Assembly: GCF_001276715.1 (NCBI RefSeq)
Contig: NZ_LIUQ01000025.1
Span: forward strand, 28,991 to 92,990
Source of the DNA: Planktothricoides sp. SR001
GTDB taxonomy: Bacteria; Cyanobacteriota; Cyanobacteriia; Cyanobacteriales; Laspinemataceae
DNA length: 64,000 nt
Reading direction: 5' to 3'
In this document: in pieces, positions 35,418-44,904 of the stretch
Numbering within the stretch: the stretch's first letter is position 1
Layout of the letters: each line of letters starts with the position of its first letter
Translations under genes and position numbers: made by a program
Notes under the pieces: generated by a model
Database searches by the model: none
Told to the model about the DNA's origin: nothing
The model's input: only the letters and a program-made list of their open reading frames with translations

Positions 35418-36593
35418 ATGATGCTAAACCATCGAAAAATCAGACTATTGATGCTGATGCCCAATCTGCATGGTGGTGGGGCTGAAAAAGCGGTTTTAAC
35501 CTTGTATCGTTCTCTAGACACGAATAAGTTTGAACTGTCGATATTAGCCCATGAAAAATGGGGCAGCTTGTTGCATGACTTAGATGATAGTATTAATATT
35601 AAGTTTGTGCATGAAAGAAAATACAAACGAACAGACCTCCCCGGCTTGCTGTTCGCCACAATTCATCATGCTAAGTCTACAGATATTATTCTGGGTGCGA
35701 ATGAGGGACGTGCAACTTTCTTTGGTTTAATCGCAGCCAAATTACTCCGCAAACCGATTGTGGGTTGGTTACATAATGATTGGAGTCAGTTTAGAAAATT
35801 GACTAGCTGGAGACAAATACTATCCCTGAAATTATATGGCTATTTTGATCGGGTTGTCGCCTGCTCTCAAGGGGTTGCTGACAGCTTCTCAAAAATAGTT
35901 GACTTAGATTCGTCTCGGATTCAAACAATTTATAATGGAATTTCAGGGGATCTGATTCGCCAACGGACGCAAGAACCTCTCCCCGATCAATTTACCAGTA
36001 TTTTTGAACAGCCAACGATCATCACAGCGGGTCGATTGGATTATCCGAAAGCTCAAGAGTATCTCATTGAAGCCCATGCTTTCCTCATTAATAAAGGAAT
36101 TAAACATAATTTAGTGATTCTAGGTCAAGGGGGACTGCTAAACTCACTCAAACAACAAGTAAATCATCTTGGGGTTTCCAATTCCGTTCATTTCCTGGGT
36201 TTTCAAAATAATCCCCACATGTTTATAAAAAATGCAACGGTCTTTGCTTTGTCGTCTCGATTTGAGGGCTTCCCGCTTGTGATTGCAGAAACTTTGTTTT
36301 GCGGAACGCCGATTGTCTCAACCGATTGTCCTTCCGGTCCCAATGAGGCTTTAGAAGGAGGAAAATATGGGATTTTAGTCATACCAGAAGATCCCAAGGC
36401 ACTTGCAGATGGTCTGGAAGAATTGTTATGCAATCCGACAAAACGCGCAAAGTTTTCCCAACTGGGTCTTGAACGTAGTGAAGCTTTTGAGCAAAAGTAT
36501 ATTGCACGAGAATGGGAAAGCCTATTTGAAGAAGTTGCCCACAGCAGAGGGATTGGCAAATCAGAGAATTTTGAGGAAAAGTTTGACCGTTGA
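35418..36593 (+). CDS. Family 4 glycosyltransferase
   Basis: A 391-residue GT-B protein from the ATG at 35418, with GAGG 6 nt upstream; the longer frame from 35394 lacks an RBS. It begins KIRLLMLMPNLHGGGAEKAV, the acceptor-side GGGAE loop. The donor-side has PTIITAGRLDYPKAQEYLIEA, LVILGQGGLLNSLKQ, VHFLGFQNNP, and SRFEGFPLVIAETLFCGTPIV. Last rightward gene of the cluster; insertion-sequence wreckage follows at once. Confidence 0.9.
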   Translation: MMLNHRKIRLLMLMPNLHGGGAEKAVLTLYRSLDTNKFELSILAHEKWGSLLHDLDDSINIKFVHERKYKRTDLPGLLFATIHHAKSTDIILGANEGRATFFGLIAAKLLRKPIVGWLHNDWSQFRKLTSWRQILSLKLYGYFDRVVACSQGVADSFSKIVDLDSSRIQTIYNGISGDLIRQRTQEPLPDQFTSIFEQPTIITAGRLDYPKAQEYLIEAHAFLINKGIKHNLVILGQGGLLNSLKQQVNHLGVSNSVHFLGFQNNPHMFIKNATVFALSSRFEGFPLVIAETLFCGTPIVSTDCPSGPNEALEGGKYGILVIPEDPKALADGLEELLCNPTKRAKFSQLGLERSEAFEQKYIAREWESLFEEVAHSRGIGKSENFEEKFDR

Positions 36594-36599
36594 TTTTCT

Positions 36600-37110
36600 A
36601 CTTATGACCCCGACCACTCACTCGCCGATTGTGGATAAAATCAGGAGAGCAACCAATTGCTGCGGTTAAAATTAAATTGCCTTTGGCTGTGGCTTTATGG
36701 TTTCGTCCACCCAGAGTCAGAAGAAGCCTAATAAGTCGATTCTGCCAAAGGTTAGCACTGAGTTATTCAGTCTGGTTTTAGCCGACTTGGCTCGAGAATT
36801 TGACCTGAACAAAAATAAGCGGATCCTACTGGTGCTAGATCAAGCACGATCGCATACCACCGAAAAGCTGATTTTACCTGAAGTCATTGACTTGTTTTTT
36901 CTCCCCAGTCCCAAGTCCTGAACTACAACCGGCGGAATATTTGTGGCCTTTGACCAACGAAGCTTTAGCGAACTATTCACTACTAATACTTAGATGAATT
37001 GGAAAATTTACTGCTTTATCGTTGTCAAAAAATTATGAAGCAACAAAACCTGGTTCAGGGGTTAACCTGTTTTCATTGGTGGCCGAAAACCCCTTCGGCA
37101 CTTAATCATC
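36600..37110 (+). mobile_element. IS630-family transposase remnant 1
   Basis: Broken pieces in several frames match an IS630 DDE transposase: ILPKVSTELFSLVLADLARE, RILLVLDQARSHTTEKLILP (second catalytic Asp region), then after a frameshift SPELQPAEYLWPLTNEALA with the third acidic residue. Multiple frameshifts and stops make it inactive. Terminal inverted repeats were not identified. Confidence 0.85.
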
Positions 37111-37189
37111 ACTAATTGTCCGGACTTGATATTAATCCTCCCCATGAAAAATTGATTATTTTGTGATTAGACCCTCACTGGATGGCACA

Positions 37190-37450
37190 GAAGCCAGAAG
37201 TAGGCTTTACCGGAAAATCCGATCATCTATCCTCTCCCTGCATATACTCCCGACCTCAATCCAATGGAATGTATTTGGCCTTTATTAAGAAAACAATTAG
37301 CCAATAAAGCATTTAACAATCTCGAAGAAGAAGTGTTTGGTTAATGGATAACTAGGCGATAGTGAAAGGGGCAGAAGGATTTAAGTGGCTTCAAACTTTG
37401 AAACGCCATGTAATAAGACTAAGTTTACCAACTTGGTATTCATATATAAT
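37190..37450 (+). mobile_element. IS630-family transposase remnant 2
   Basis: A second, different transposase tail: IIYPLPAYTPDLNPMECIWP and LLRKQLANKAFNNLEEEV, the conserved (D/E)LNPxE block of IS630 elements, followed by a stop and unreadable sequence. It lies directly after remnant 1, so the junction of the two polysaccharide gene blocks has taken more than one insertion. Confidence 0.8.
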
Positions 37451-37532
37451 CGTTTTTGCAGTCTAACGAAGCCACCAGGACTTGGCTTGGTTTTCCAGCT
37501 AGATAGCGGATGATCAATCAGCTTTTATAGAT

Positions 37533-38435
37533 TTATGGTTCACTTTCAGGAATCGTCTCTAAGCGCTTGCCGAGCTTCAACCGCTCAAATTGCCACGCAT
37601 GTAAAGATTTTCTGAACGGCATATTTTCGTATCTTGGCATTGATTCAAGCATCGCTTTGAAGTATCCAATTACAATAAACAGCCCACCGAGAACAAATGG
37701 TCGCTCAAACAATCGATAGACACCGATCGCAAAAATATATAAAGGATGAGTTCCCATAAAATACTGACCTTTTCCCCACCGCATTCTGCCATATAAAATA
37801 TTTTTATGTGACGATCCCATAAGTCGCTTGTGAATAAAATTTAGGTCAGGATGTCTGATACTCATGGTTCTCCATCCTTCCATACGACAGCGATGAAAAG
37901 CGATCCCATCCCAATGTACTTCTCGGACAAAACCTCCCATATCCTCGAAGCATTGACGACGATAAAAGTTAATTTGTCCGGCGACCATTTCATCATTGGT
38001 GCGTTCTTCAATTAGTTTCCCTTCTTCTTCTAAGAAAGGTTTGCCACTCGCGGCACCTAGATAAGGATCCTTGGCAAAAAAACTTAGTAGAGTTTCAAAG
38101 TATTTTTCGCCAAATTCAATATCTGCATCCATTTTACAGATAAAATCATACTCATCGATTTTGATGCGTTCATATCCGTAGTAAAATGCTTCAACCACTC
38201 CAGGGCCAACCGCTCGATCCCCTCTATTTGGTTTTTGCTCTAAATGAATCCAGTCATGCTCTTGAGCCGCTTTTTTGATGATTTCGGGAGTGCGATCGGT
38301 GGAACCATCATCAACAATCACCCATTCAACCGGGATAACTGTTTGAGAAATCATTGACTTGATGATTCCTCCAATAAATTCCTCTTCATCTCTTACGGGA
38401 GAAATGATAACAATCCGATTACCTGAATTATTCAT
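37533..38435 (-). CDS. Family 2 glycosyltransferase
   Basis: A 300-residue GT-A protein: RIVIISPVRDEEEFIGGIIK, VIVDDGSTDRTPEIIKKA, CKMDADIEFGEKYFE (DAD as the DxD motif) and GGFVREVHWDGIAFHRCRME, whose WD-x-x-FH acidic site fits the base. A hydrophobic stretch near 255-275 may associate with the membrane. Transcribed opposite to the main run, downstream of the GT4 gene at 38473-39702 with a 37-bp gap, so those two form an operon. Confidence 0.9.
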   Translation of the reverse strand: MNNSGNRIVIISPVRDEEEFIGGIIKSMISQTVIPVEWVIVDDGSTDRTPEIIKKAAQEHDWIHLEQKPNRGDRAVGPGVVEAFYYGYERIKIDEYDFICKMDADIEFGEKYFETLLSFFAKDPYLGAASGKPFLEEEGKLIEERTNDEMVAGQINFYRRQCFEDMGGFVREVHWDGIAFHRCRMEGWRTMSIRHPDLNFIHKRLMGSSHKNILYGRMRWGKGQYFMGTHPLYIFAIGVYRLFERPFVLGGLFIVIGYFKAMLESMPRYENMPFRKSLHAWQFERLKLGKRLETIPESEP

Positions 38436-38472
38436 TGTCTTTGTTGCTTTAAATGTGTAAATCTATTTTAGA

Positions 38473-39702
38473 TTAGCTAATTTGATTAAAAATGTCTAAC
38501 AACCGATCGATATTCTTATCCTGGTCAAACTCATCAACAATCCTTTGTCTAGCTGCCTTGGTGATTTGGGCAATCGGTTTGGAACCATTTAAAACGCGCT
38601 CGATCGCTTCAGTTAATGATTCGGGATCGTTTGGTTTTGCTAAAAAACCAGAAACACCATCTTGGATTAACTCTGGAATCCCCGAAATCTCAGTTGAAAC
38701 CACTGGAATTCCCACTGCCATCGCTTCCATCAGAACTACTGGAATCCCATCTTGATCTCCATTCCTATCCTCTTTGCAGGCTAACACAAAAATATCTGCT
38801 TGTCTCATCCAAGAAAAAACATCGTCGTGGGCGATCGCCCCCTTAAAATTTATTTTTGAAGTCAAATTATGCTGTGAAACCAAACTTTTTAATTCGTTTA
38901 TCAATAAACCATCCCCCGCAATTTCCCCTGAAAAATCCTTCCGACCTTCTGCCAAATTCTTTAAAGACAAAATCAGCGTGTCCATTCCTTTTTTCTCGAC
39001 GAGCCTTCCCAAAGAAATAATCACAGGTTGTTTATTGGTATGTTTTTGATGGTCAATAAACTCGTATTTCTTAGTATCGATGCCGCATCTGACCAATTTA
39101 ATTTTTCGAGGGTCTAATCCTTGACTTACCATGAATTTACGATTGTATTCTGAAATGGTTATTGCCGCTTTTGATCGGTTGACTTTTTCTTTGAGTAAAA
39201 GACCTCGTTCAAATAAATCGTTGGCATGGGATGTAAACGTAAAAGGAATCTTGCTAAGTGAAGACGCATACATCCCAATTTGTGTCGGCACATGAGCGAA
39301 ATGAATATGTAAATGTTGACATTGATGTTCTTCTAGAATTTTTGCTACCTGACTAGCTTGAAAAAAATGGTAAAGCAATTTTAGCGCCTCTGGATTGATT
39401 AATCCAATTTGCCACATATCACTCAACAATAAAAATAAAGTAATCAGGTAGCGACTTGGATGTCTGAAAAAAACTTTCAAATTACTTACAATCACCGAAG
39501 TAAATTTTTGCTGATATAAAAAATGAGTATTTTCTAATATTTTTTTTAATTCTGCTTCTTTGGCCGGGACAATCGGATAGTGAACCGACATGGTAATCAC
39601 TTGTAAGCCTCTTTCCTGGAGAGCCAAAATTTCGTTATATATAAATGTAGCAGAAAGTGATGGAATTTCCGAAGCAAGGTATGCTATTGTCTGCTTAAAC
39701 AT
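38473..39702 (-). CDS. Family 4 glycosyltransferase, colanic-acid/EPS type
   Basis: A 409-residue GT-B protein. Starts TIAYLASEIPSLSATFIYNE (the SEIPxxSATFI motif of EPS GT4s), then HLHIHFAHVPTQIGMYAS and PFTFTSHANDLFERG. Donor domain: VIISLGRLVEKKGMDTLILS, GEIAGDGLLINELKSLV, and DGIPVVLMEAMAVGIPVVST with the E-x7-E pair. First gene of the leftward pair; a 671-bp spacer lies upstream. Confidence 0.92.
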   Translation of the reverse strand: MFKQTIAYLASEIPSLSATFIYNEILALQERGLQVITMSVHYPIVPAKEAELKKILENTHFLYQQKFTSVIVSNLKVFFRHPSRYLITLFLLLSDMWQIGLINPEALKLLYHFFQASQVAKILEEHQCQHLHIHFAHVPTQIGMYASSLSKIPFTFTSHANDLFERGLLLKEKVNRSKAAITISEYNRKFMVSQGLDPRKIKLVRCGIDTKKYEFIDHQKHTNKQPVIISLGRLVEKKGMDTLILSLKNLAEGRKDFSGEIAGDGLLINELKSLVSQHNLTSKINFKGAIAHDDVFSWMRQADIFVLACKEDRNGDQDGIPVVLMEAMAVGIPVVSTEISGIPELIQDGVSGFLAKPNDPESLTEAIERVLNGSKPIAQITKAARQRIVDEFDQDKNIDRLLDIFNQIS

Positions 39703-40373
39703 GATGTCATTGACCTTTGGATATTTGATTGTTTATTTAACAAAAATTAATAATATATAAAATTTCCTAACCTCCCTTATATAATTTTCAATAATTTGAA
39801 AAATCATTGAAAATTAAAATTGTCGCTGCGACGATTGATATCACAATTTATAGCCCAGGAACAAGTAACTGATTGATTAATATAGTTTCAGGCAAAAATC
39901 ATCCCTTGGTCAACTAGATATCTGGGCATAAAACCGGTTTCTAGTTTAAATAGTCTATATTAGAAACCCCCTATTGTTGACGCAACGAATTGCACGTCTA
40001 TTATCGGTTATGCAGATGCGTAATGACCCTAGCCCCAGTCTACCATCAGATCGCGATTCCTGCCAGTGTTCCTGTTTTTGGCTTTGTATTTTGATTTGGG
40101 CACAGTGATCCTGAGCGATCGCCTCTCTCTCCCAGCAATATGGGCTTTAATATTTTACCACTGCTGTTTAAACGCACCCTGCGATTATGATCTTGGCATC
40201 GCTAGATCTCCATATCGAACAGGATAAATCAGGGGCAACGGGCAAAAAGATTCTTTTGCTAGTAAATCTAAACTTTACGGCAGAGCGATCACCGAACTTA
40301 CGCTGATCGATGGGATGTCACGGTATCCTGATAGGATGCTTTATTGCCCCTGGGCTCAAAGTTATTTATTGAC
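39703..40373. other. 671-bp spacer without a recognised gene
   Basis: Both flanking genes run leftward. The part near 39703-39800 is AT-rich and should hold the GT4 promoter. I found no coding frame, hairpin terminator or known repeat of note beyond HIP1-type GCGATCGC sites. Confidence 0.5.
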
Positions 40374-43250
40374 CTAGGGATGAAAATTTTGGCCACATTC
40401 AACTAGATTATTTCTGATGGGATTTGGGGGATCGCCAATTAATTCTACCGTGCCATTAGCGGCAATGACCCACCCGGTTGCTTCGATGATTTCATCAGGG
40501 CGATTCGCGGAAGGAGTCCGGTTTGAGGACGAAGGGGAAAAACTTGCTGGTTCATTGTCTCCGATTAAAGAAATATCTCGCCAATCCTGCCAGACAATGG
40601 TGCTGCGGATGACTGAAGTGGGATCCGGTGGTAAACCCCCCCGTCCGGTGACAATAAAAGAATTGCCTTGGTTAGCCGCACATCCGGTAATAATTTGTTG
40701 GGTAGGATCGGTGATATTTTCTGGTAATTTCATCAGCCCGTAAGTCGGATCTACATCAGGATTATTAATTGTCACCGTTCCCGAAAGTCCAAATTCAGAA
40801 CTAGCGGTAATATCACTTTCTGGTGTCAGTTGTTCTCGCAACTGAATGCCAAACATTCCCTGAGTATCGAGGATAATATTTCCCCCTGCCCCCCGTTGGG
40901 CATTGGCGGTAATATCGCTATTTTCTAAAGCCACTAAAGTCTGGGTATCGATTGTCATATTGCCGCCATTTCCTAGGTTGCCAGCGGTGGTACTAATTAA
41001 ACTTTCACGCCGTTGAAAAATTTCCTGAGTTTGTAACTGAATATTGCCCCCTTCCCCAGAGGTAGTTTTGGCAATAATCGCCCCTTCACGATCCAGAAAA
41101 ATCCCATTAGCAGCGATCGCTAAATTTCCCGCATTTCCTGTTCCTTGACTATCCACAGTCACCGCAGCGCCATTCTCAACCCGCAATCGTCCCGTGGCGA
41201 TCGTTAAATCCCCGGCATCCCCAGAAGCACCACTCACACTACTGCTGATCAAAGCACTGGGAAATTGATCGTTGCGATGAAAAAAATAATCAATACCATC
41301 GTCACTCACCGGTGCTCCACCACTTAATGTCACGGATTCAGTGGCGTTCACAATTAAACGACCGCCATTCCCTCGGTCAACCGTACCCGCTGTAATTTGT
41401 CCTCCATCGCGCAGAACCAATCGCTGAGTATTCACAATCAAATTACCCGCATCTCCTGCCCCTGCCGTATCCACAAATAACACAGAAGGAAAGCGAAATT
41501 CATCGGGAGTCGTGCCAATTATTTCCACCGATTCAGATGCATTCACCGTCAAATTTCCCCCTGGGGCAGGACTAAATGTGCCAGCCCCAATTTGTGCTCC
41601 ATTTCTCACAATTAATCGTCCGGTATTAACGGTGACATTACCACTGCTTCCCGCATCCACATCTTTTAACGATGCTTCGGTTCCAGCAAAAGAAGGGCTA
41701 CTGTTAGCAAATACTCCTGGAAATACAAAAAAAGAAGTGGTTGCTCTCCCCGCAACTTCAATTAATTCAGAAGCATTTAAACTAATATTTCCAGCGTCAC
41801 CAATGCCGCGAGTATTGCTTGAAATCATAGCGCCATTCGAGGAAAGCGTAACTGTATTTACGGTAATATTTCCAGCGTTGCCTTCGCCAAAATCACGCCC
41901 CCTGGTGTAGGATGCAATTGCTGAATCATTTAGTTGCAAGAATTGGGCAGCATTTACTACAATATTGCCGCCGTTACCCATACCTTCGGTCATCGTAGTG
42001 ACAGTCGCCCCATTTTCCATCCGTAAACGTTGAGTAGAAATGGTTAAATTTCCCGCATTTCCATTACCAAAAGTCAGGGCAAATAAACCACTACTGATAT
42101 CCGAAGGCTGAGAAACTCGATCTTTGACATCGACTCGTTCTAAAAATTCCACTGGGGCGGCACCACGGAGTTGAATTGATTCAGTGGCATTTACGGTTAA
42201 ATTTCCGGCATTTCCATCGGCAAAAGTCGAGGAAGAAATTAAAGCACCCACTTGTAACTCTAGCAAATTTGCTTCAATGGTAATGCCCTGACCGGGATTA
42301 TTTCCCAGGGTATCTGCGGTTATGCGAGTATTATTTTCTAAGCTGACATTTCTGCCAATGATTTGAATGCTACCGCCGCCATTACCACTGGCATCTACCG
42401 CAGCTAATTTTGACAAGGTAATATGATTTTTAACTGATAATAAATCGTGATTTAAAAATGATGCATTAATCAGATAATTTTCCTGGTTTGCGGTGATAAC
42501 ACTATTTTCTAGAGATAATAAAAAAATGTTTCCTTCCGGTGCAGTTAAATAACCGCCATCCAGGGAAATATTTCCGCCAATTAAGCCTAATTTTTTGCCT
42601 GGTTGTACTTGCAATCCCACCAGTTTTCCTGTATCATCGGTAAATCGGGATTGGTTGATAATTTCTCCCGGATTCGATCCCATTTGTAACCCAATTGGTG
42701 TATTAATCGTCAAGCTTGGGGCTTGGTTTGGTCTCTTGGCGCTGAAAATATTACCATCATTAAATAAAAGGCTATCGGCGGTGGTAGCAAAAAAAGAACC
42801 TCCAATATTTAAGCGGGCATTAAGACCAAAAATGATGCCATTGGGGTTGATAATTAATAAGTTGGCTGTGCCATTCGCTCTTAAGATGCCATCAATATTA
42901 GAAATTTGACCACCAGTGATGCGAGTGATGATGTCAGAAATATTGACAGCGTTGTTAAAAAATGCCTCGGTATTTGTGGGGATAGAAAATTCTTGGAAAC
43001 TGTGAAAGAGGCGATCGCCCACCGTCGTTCCCCCTTCAATGTTCAAAGTATTTCCCTGGGGGATAACCACGGAATTATTCGACAGGGTTGCATCCGGGAT
43101 AATTTGCGATCGCGCTTCAGGAATTAATGAGGGAAACAGTAACAGCGTCAGGGAAAACACTGGAATCAGTCCAATAATTTCTCTCAGATATAAAAAAGAT
43201 AAAAAATGATGCCAAAAATATTGAATCCCTGGAGTTTGAACAGTACGCAT
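40374..43250 (-). CDS. TpsA-like exoprotein with filamentous-haemagglutinin N-terminal domain
   Basis: A 958-residue protein. After a long signal region (hydrophobic core about 25-45), the TPS/haemagglutination domain spans about 48-200: SVVIPQGNTLNIEGGTTVGD, LFHSFQEFSIPTNTEAFFNN, NLLIINPNGIIFGLNARLNI. The rest is a beta-helix of repeats around G(N/D)AGN(L/I)T(I/V), interspersed with AxFA/SSS segments. The C-terminus has two Cys (GCAANQGN and VECGQNF), typical of cyanobacterial CHAT-free TpsA proteins. Exported by a TpsB (FhaC-like) outer-membrane pore, not in the window. Function: surface adhesion or contact, inferred. Frame is intact. Confidence 0.92.
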   Translation of the reverse strand: MRTVQTPGIQYFWHHFLSFLYLREIIGLIPVFSLTLLLFPSLIPEARSQIIPDATLSNNSVVIPQGNTLNIEGGTTVGDRLFHSFQEFSIPTNTEAFFNNAVNISDIITRITGGQISNIDGILRANGTANLLIINPNGIIFGLNARLNIGGSFFATTADSLLFNDGNIFSAKRPNQAPSLTINTPIGLQMGSNPGEIINQSRFTDDTGKLVGLQVQPGKKLGLIGGNISLDGGYLTAPEGNIFLLSLENSVITANQENYLINASFLNHDLLSVKNHITLSKLAAVDASGNGGGSIQIIGRNVSLENNTRITADTLGNNPGQGITIEANLLELQVGALISSSTFADGNAGNLTVNATESIQLRGAAPVEFLERVDVKDRVSQPSDISSGLFALTFGNGNAGNLTISTQRLRMENGATVTTMTEGMGNGGNIVVNAAQFLQLNDSAIASYTRGRDFGEGNAGNITVNTVTLSSNGAMISSNTRGIGDAGNISLNASELIEVAGRATTSFFVFPGVFANSSPSFAGTEASLKDVDAGSSGNVTVNTGRLIVRNGAQIGAGTFSPAPGGNLTVNASESVEIIGTTPDEFRFPSVLFVDTAGAGDAGNLIVNTQRLVLRDGGQITAGTVDRGNGGRLIVNATESVTLSGGAPVSDDGIDYFFHRNDQFPSALISSSVSGASGDAGDLTIATGRLRVENGAAVTVDSQGTGNAGNLAIAANGIFLDREGAIIAKTTSGEGGNIQLQTQEIFQRRESLISTTAGNLGNGGNMTIDTQTLVALENSDITANAQRGAGGNIILDTQGMFGIQLREQLTPESDITASSEFGLSGTVTINNPDVDPTYGLMKLPENITDPTQQIITGCAANQGNSFIVTGRGGLPPDPTSVIRSTIVWQDWRDISLIGDNEPASFSPSSSNRTPSANRPDEIIEATGWVIAANGTVELIGDPPNPIRNNLVECGQNFHP

Positions 43251-43464
43251 AAGCCAATATAAAATTCAGGATTAACCGGAGCATATCTCAGATTATATCA
43301 ATTTTATCTGACTTTGCTCCTAAATCCGCCAAATTTGATACTAAGCCTCAAAAATTATTGCTACAAACACGCAATTTGGGCGCAACCATTGCGCCCATAA
43401 AGCATTTTTGATTTCAAACGGTATTATTTGGAAGCGTAGGGTGGGTTTTGTCCCACCCTAAGAT
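43251..43464. repeat. Spacer with GGGCGCAA-ATTGCGCCC and GTAGGGTGGG palindromes
   Basis: TTGGGCGCAACCATTGCGCCC near 43376-43396 and CGTAGGGTGGGTTTTGTCCCACCCTAAG near 43435-43462 are members of the two palindrome families seen elsewhere. The second lies just after the cupin stop and may act as terminator. Confidence 0.75.
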
Positions 43465-43776
43465 TTATCTCAGCAAAAGCAGCAACATCACCACCGGGGT
43501 TTTGGCCAAAATACTGTGAGGCAACTGTGCATTCAGATGAATCCAAGCCCCTGCTTCCGCTTCTAAAATATCCTCTCCCAGAGTAATTTTTGCTGACCCT
43601 TTAACCATTGACAGAATTGCGGGTACTGAGGCGGTATGTTCGGAAAGTTCTTGACCCGTATCAAAACCAAAAATTACCGCTTTTACCCGCTCGTCTTGAT
43701 ACAGAACTCGCGTGAGAATTCCCGCTTTGGGAATTTCCATTTCTTTGGCTAAATCAGCAATATATTGATAGTTCAT
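43465..43776 (-). CDS. Small cupin-domain protein
   Basis: A 103-residue protein from the ATG at 43776, chosen because AGGAGA (43784-43789) precedes it; the open frame extends further up but overlaps the methyltransferase. Cupin pattern: VIFGFDTGQELSEHTASVPAILSMVKGSAKITLGED with the G(X)5HXH-like segment reduced to a single His in LSEHTA, then GAWIHLNAQLPHSILA. It follows the methyltransferase gene by 11 bp, so is co-transcribed. Small cupins of this type bind metal or small ligands. Function unknown. Confidence 0.85.
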   Translation of the reverse strand: MNYQYIADLAKEMEIPKAGILTRVLYQDERVKAVIFGFDTGQELSEHTASVPAILSMVKGSAKITLGEDILEAEAGAWIHLNAQLPHSILAKTPVVMLLLLLR

Positions 43777-43787
43777 TGTTACATCTC

Positions 43788-44579
43788 CTAGGATTTTACA
43801 CCCACTAACATGATTCCTTTGAGGTAGTCTTGATATTTGTGGAAAATTTGCCGCATTGACAAAACTCGCTGAATGGCTGTGGGATGATTGATTAAATTCC
43901 ACCCAAAACGAATTGCTCCCGCAATGCCTTCATCTTCAATAACTCTTTGGGGTTCCAGTAATTGCATGGGAACCGTAGCATGAGTCTGAGTCGTAAACCC
44001 TTGAGAGGCTAACAAAGCTTGCCATTCCGTCGCGGTTAAAGGCCAGGTTCCGTGATGAATATCTTGAGCGATCGCCCGTCTAATTTCTTCTCTTTTACCC
44101 GCATCTAAATGATCTATTTCTATACACAACTCGTGAATCCCATATCGCCCTCCAGTTTCGAGTAAACGGGCTGCTTCGGAAACGATTTTCTGTTTTTGTT
44201 GGGGGGATTGCATTGATAACATTGCTTCCCCATAAACTACCGTTGCTGAACCCGTTGCTAACCCGGTATTTTCTGCACTGGCAACCACACATTTTTGGCG
44301 ATCGCCTGTCAAATAGCCTCGAACTTTTTGGGCGGCGGTTTCATCCCGTTCAATCGCCGTATAAAATGCCGGTTGATGTTGCAAAGTTAACTGGGCTGTA
44401 AACCCTAAACCGGGGGCAAACTCCACCACGCGATCGTCCGATTGGATATTTAAACTATCCAACATTTTTTCAGTCAATTTGCGTCCCCCTGGACGCAAAA
44501 CCCGTTTACCCATCTTAGCCAAAACCCAATGACCGGGCATCTTGTCTAACTGGTCACTCGATAATTTTGAAGCACTCAT
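43788..44579 (-). CDS. Class I SAM-dependent methyltransferase
   Basis: A 263-residue protein from the ATG at 44579 (GGAGA upstream). Motif I is RVVEFAPGLGFTAQL, with E-x-G-x-G; IERDETAA is the motif II acid, VVYGEAMLSMQ motif IV. The C-terminal half (LTATEWQALLASQGFTT) resembles small-molecule methyltransferases. First gene of a leftward operon with the cupin; divergent from the Crp/Fnr regulator gene, sharing the intergenic region with the palindrome at 44774-44787. Substrate not predictable. Confidence 0.88.
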   Translation of the reverse strand: MSASKLSSDQLDKMPGHWVLAKMGKRVLRPGGRKLTEKMLDSLNIQSDDRVVEFAPGLGFTAQLTLQHQPAFYTAIERDETAAQKVRGYLTGDRQKCVVASAENTGLATGSATVVYGEAMLSMQSPQQKQKIVSEAARLLETGGRYGIHELCIEIDHLDAGKREEIRRAIAQDIHHGTWPLTATEWQALLASQGFTTQTHATVPMQLLEPQRVIEDEGIAGAIRFGWNLINHPTAIQRVLSMRQIFHKYQDYLKGIMLVGVKS

Positions 44580-44624
44580 CGTCAAAATTTTCTCCAATAA
44601 AAAACAATAAAAAGCAAACATCAA

Positions 44625-44743
44625 CTATCCGTTGCTGATATCTATCCGTTGCCGATATCTATCCGTTGCCGATATCTATCCGTTGCCGATATCTATCCGC
44701 TGCCGATATCTATCCGTTGCCTATATCTATCCGTTGCCTATAT
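44625..44743. repeat. Seven tandem 17-bp units, CTATCCGTTGCCGATAT
   Basis: Seven contiguous units, 44625-44743: first has TGAT, three identical, one with CCGCTG, and last two with CCTATAT. Non-coding, between the methyltransferase start and the Fnr-like box. Core shared with 22661-22811. Confidence 0.95.
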
Positions 44744-44773
44744 CTAGCTTATGACTCACCACAGCTAAGATCC

Positions 44774-44787
44774 TTGACTTAAGTCAA
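44774..44787. promoter_or_regulatory. Perfect palindrome TTGACTTAAGTCAA, candidate Crp/Fnr-family box
   Basis: The 14-bp site fits the TTGAY-N4-RTCAA form bound by Fnr/Dnr-type regulators. It lies between the divergent methyltransferase operon and the Crp/Fnr gene (44905), whose recognition helix E193-T-L-S196-R197 has the E-x-x-S-R pattern of that group. Regulation of one or both flanks is inferred. Confidence 0.7.
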
Positions 44788-44904
44788 AAAATTGATCATT
44801 GTTGACCGTTGACAGGATGCGTTATTGGTTATTTGAGGATAAAATAACCAATTTTAAGGATAAAATAACTAAGAACCAACAACAAATAACAAATAATCAA
44901 AGTT

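Noticed and set aside
36697..36921. Independent 74-residue protein gene
   Set aside because: It is an internal piece of a frameshifted IS630 transposase.
41512..42909. Long plus-strand open frames opposite the TpsA-like gene
   Set aside because: They mirror the repetitive Gly/Asn-rich coding of the minus strand and have no RBS or family resemblance.
43777..43902. N-terminal extension of the cupin protein
   Set aside because: It overlaps the methyltransferase end in another frame; AGGAGA before 43776 marks the real start.
44625..44743. Possible CRISPR array or iteron origin
   Set aside because: The 17-bp units are contiguous with no spacers, and no replication initiator gene is nearby; slippage-type divergence fits a tandem repeat.
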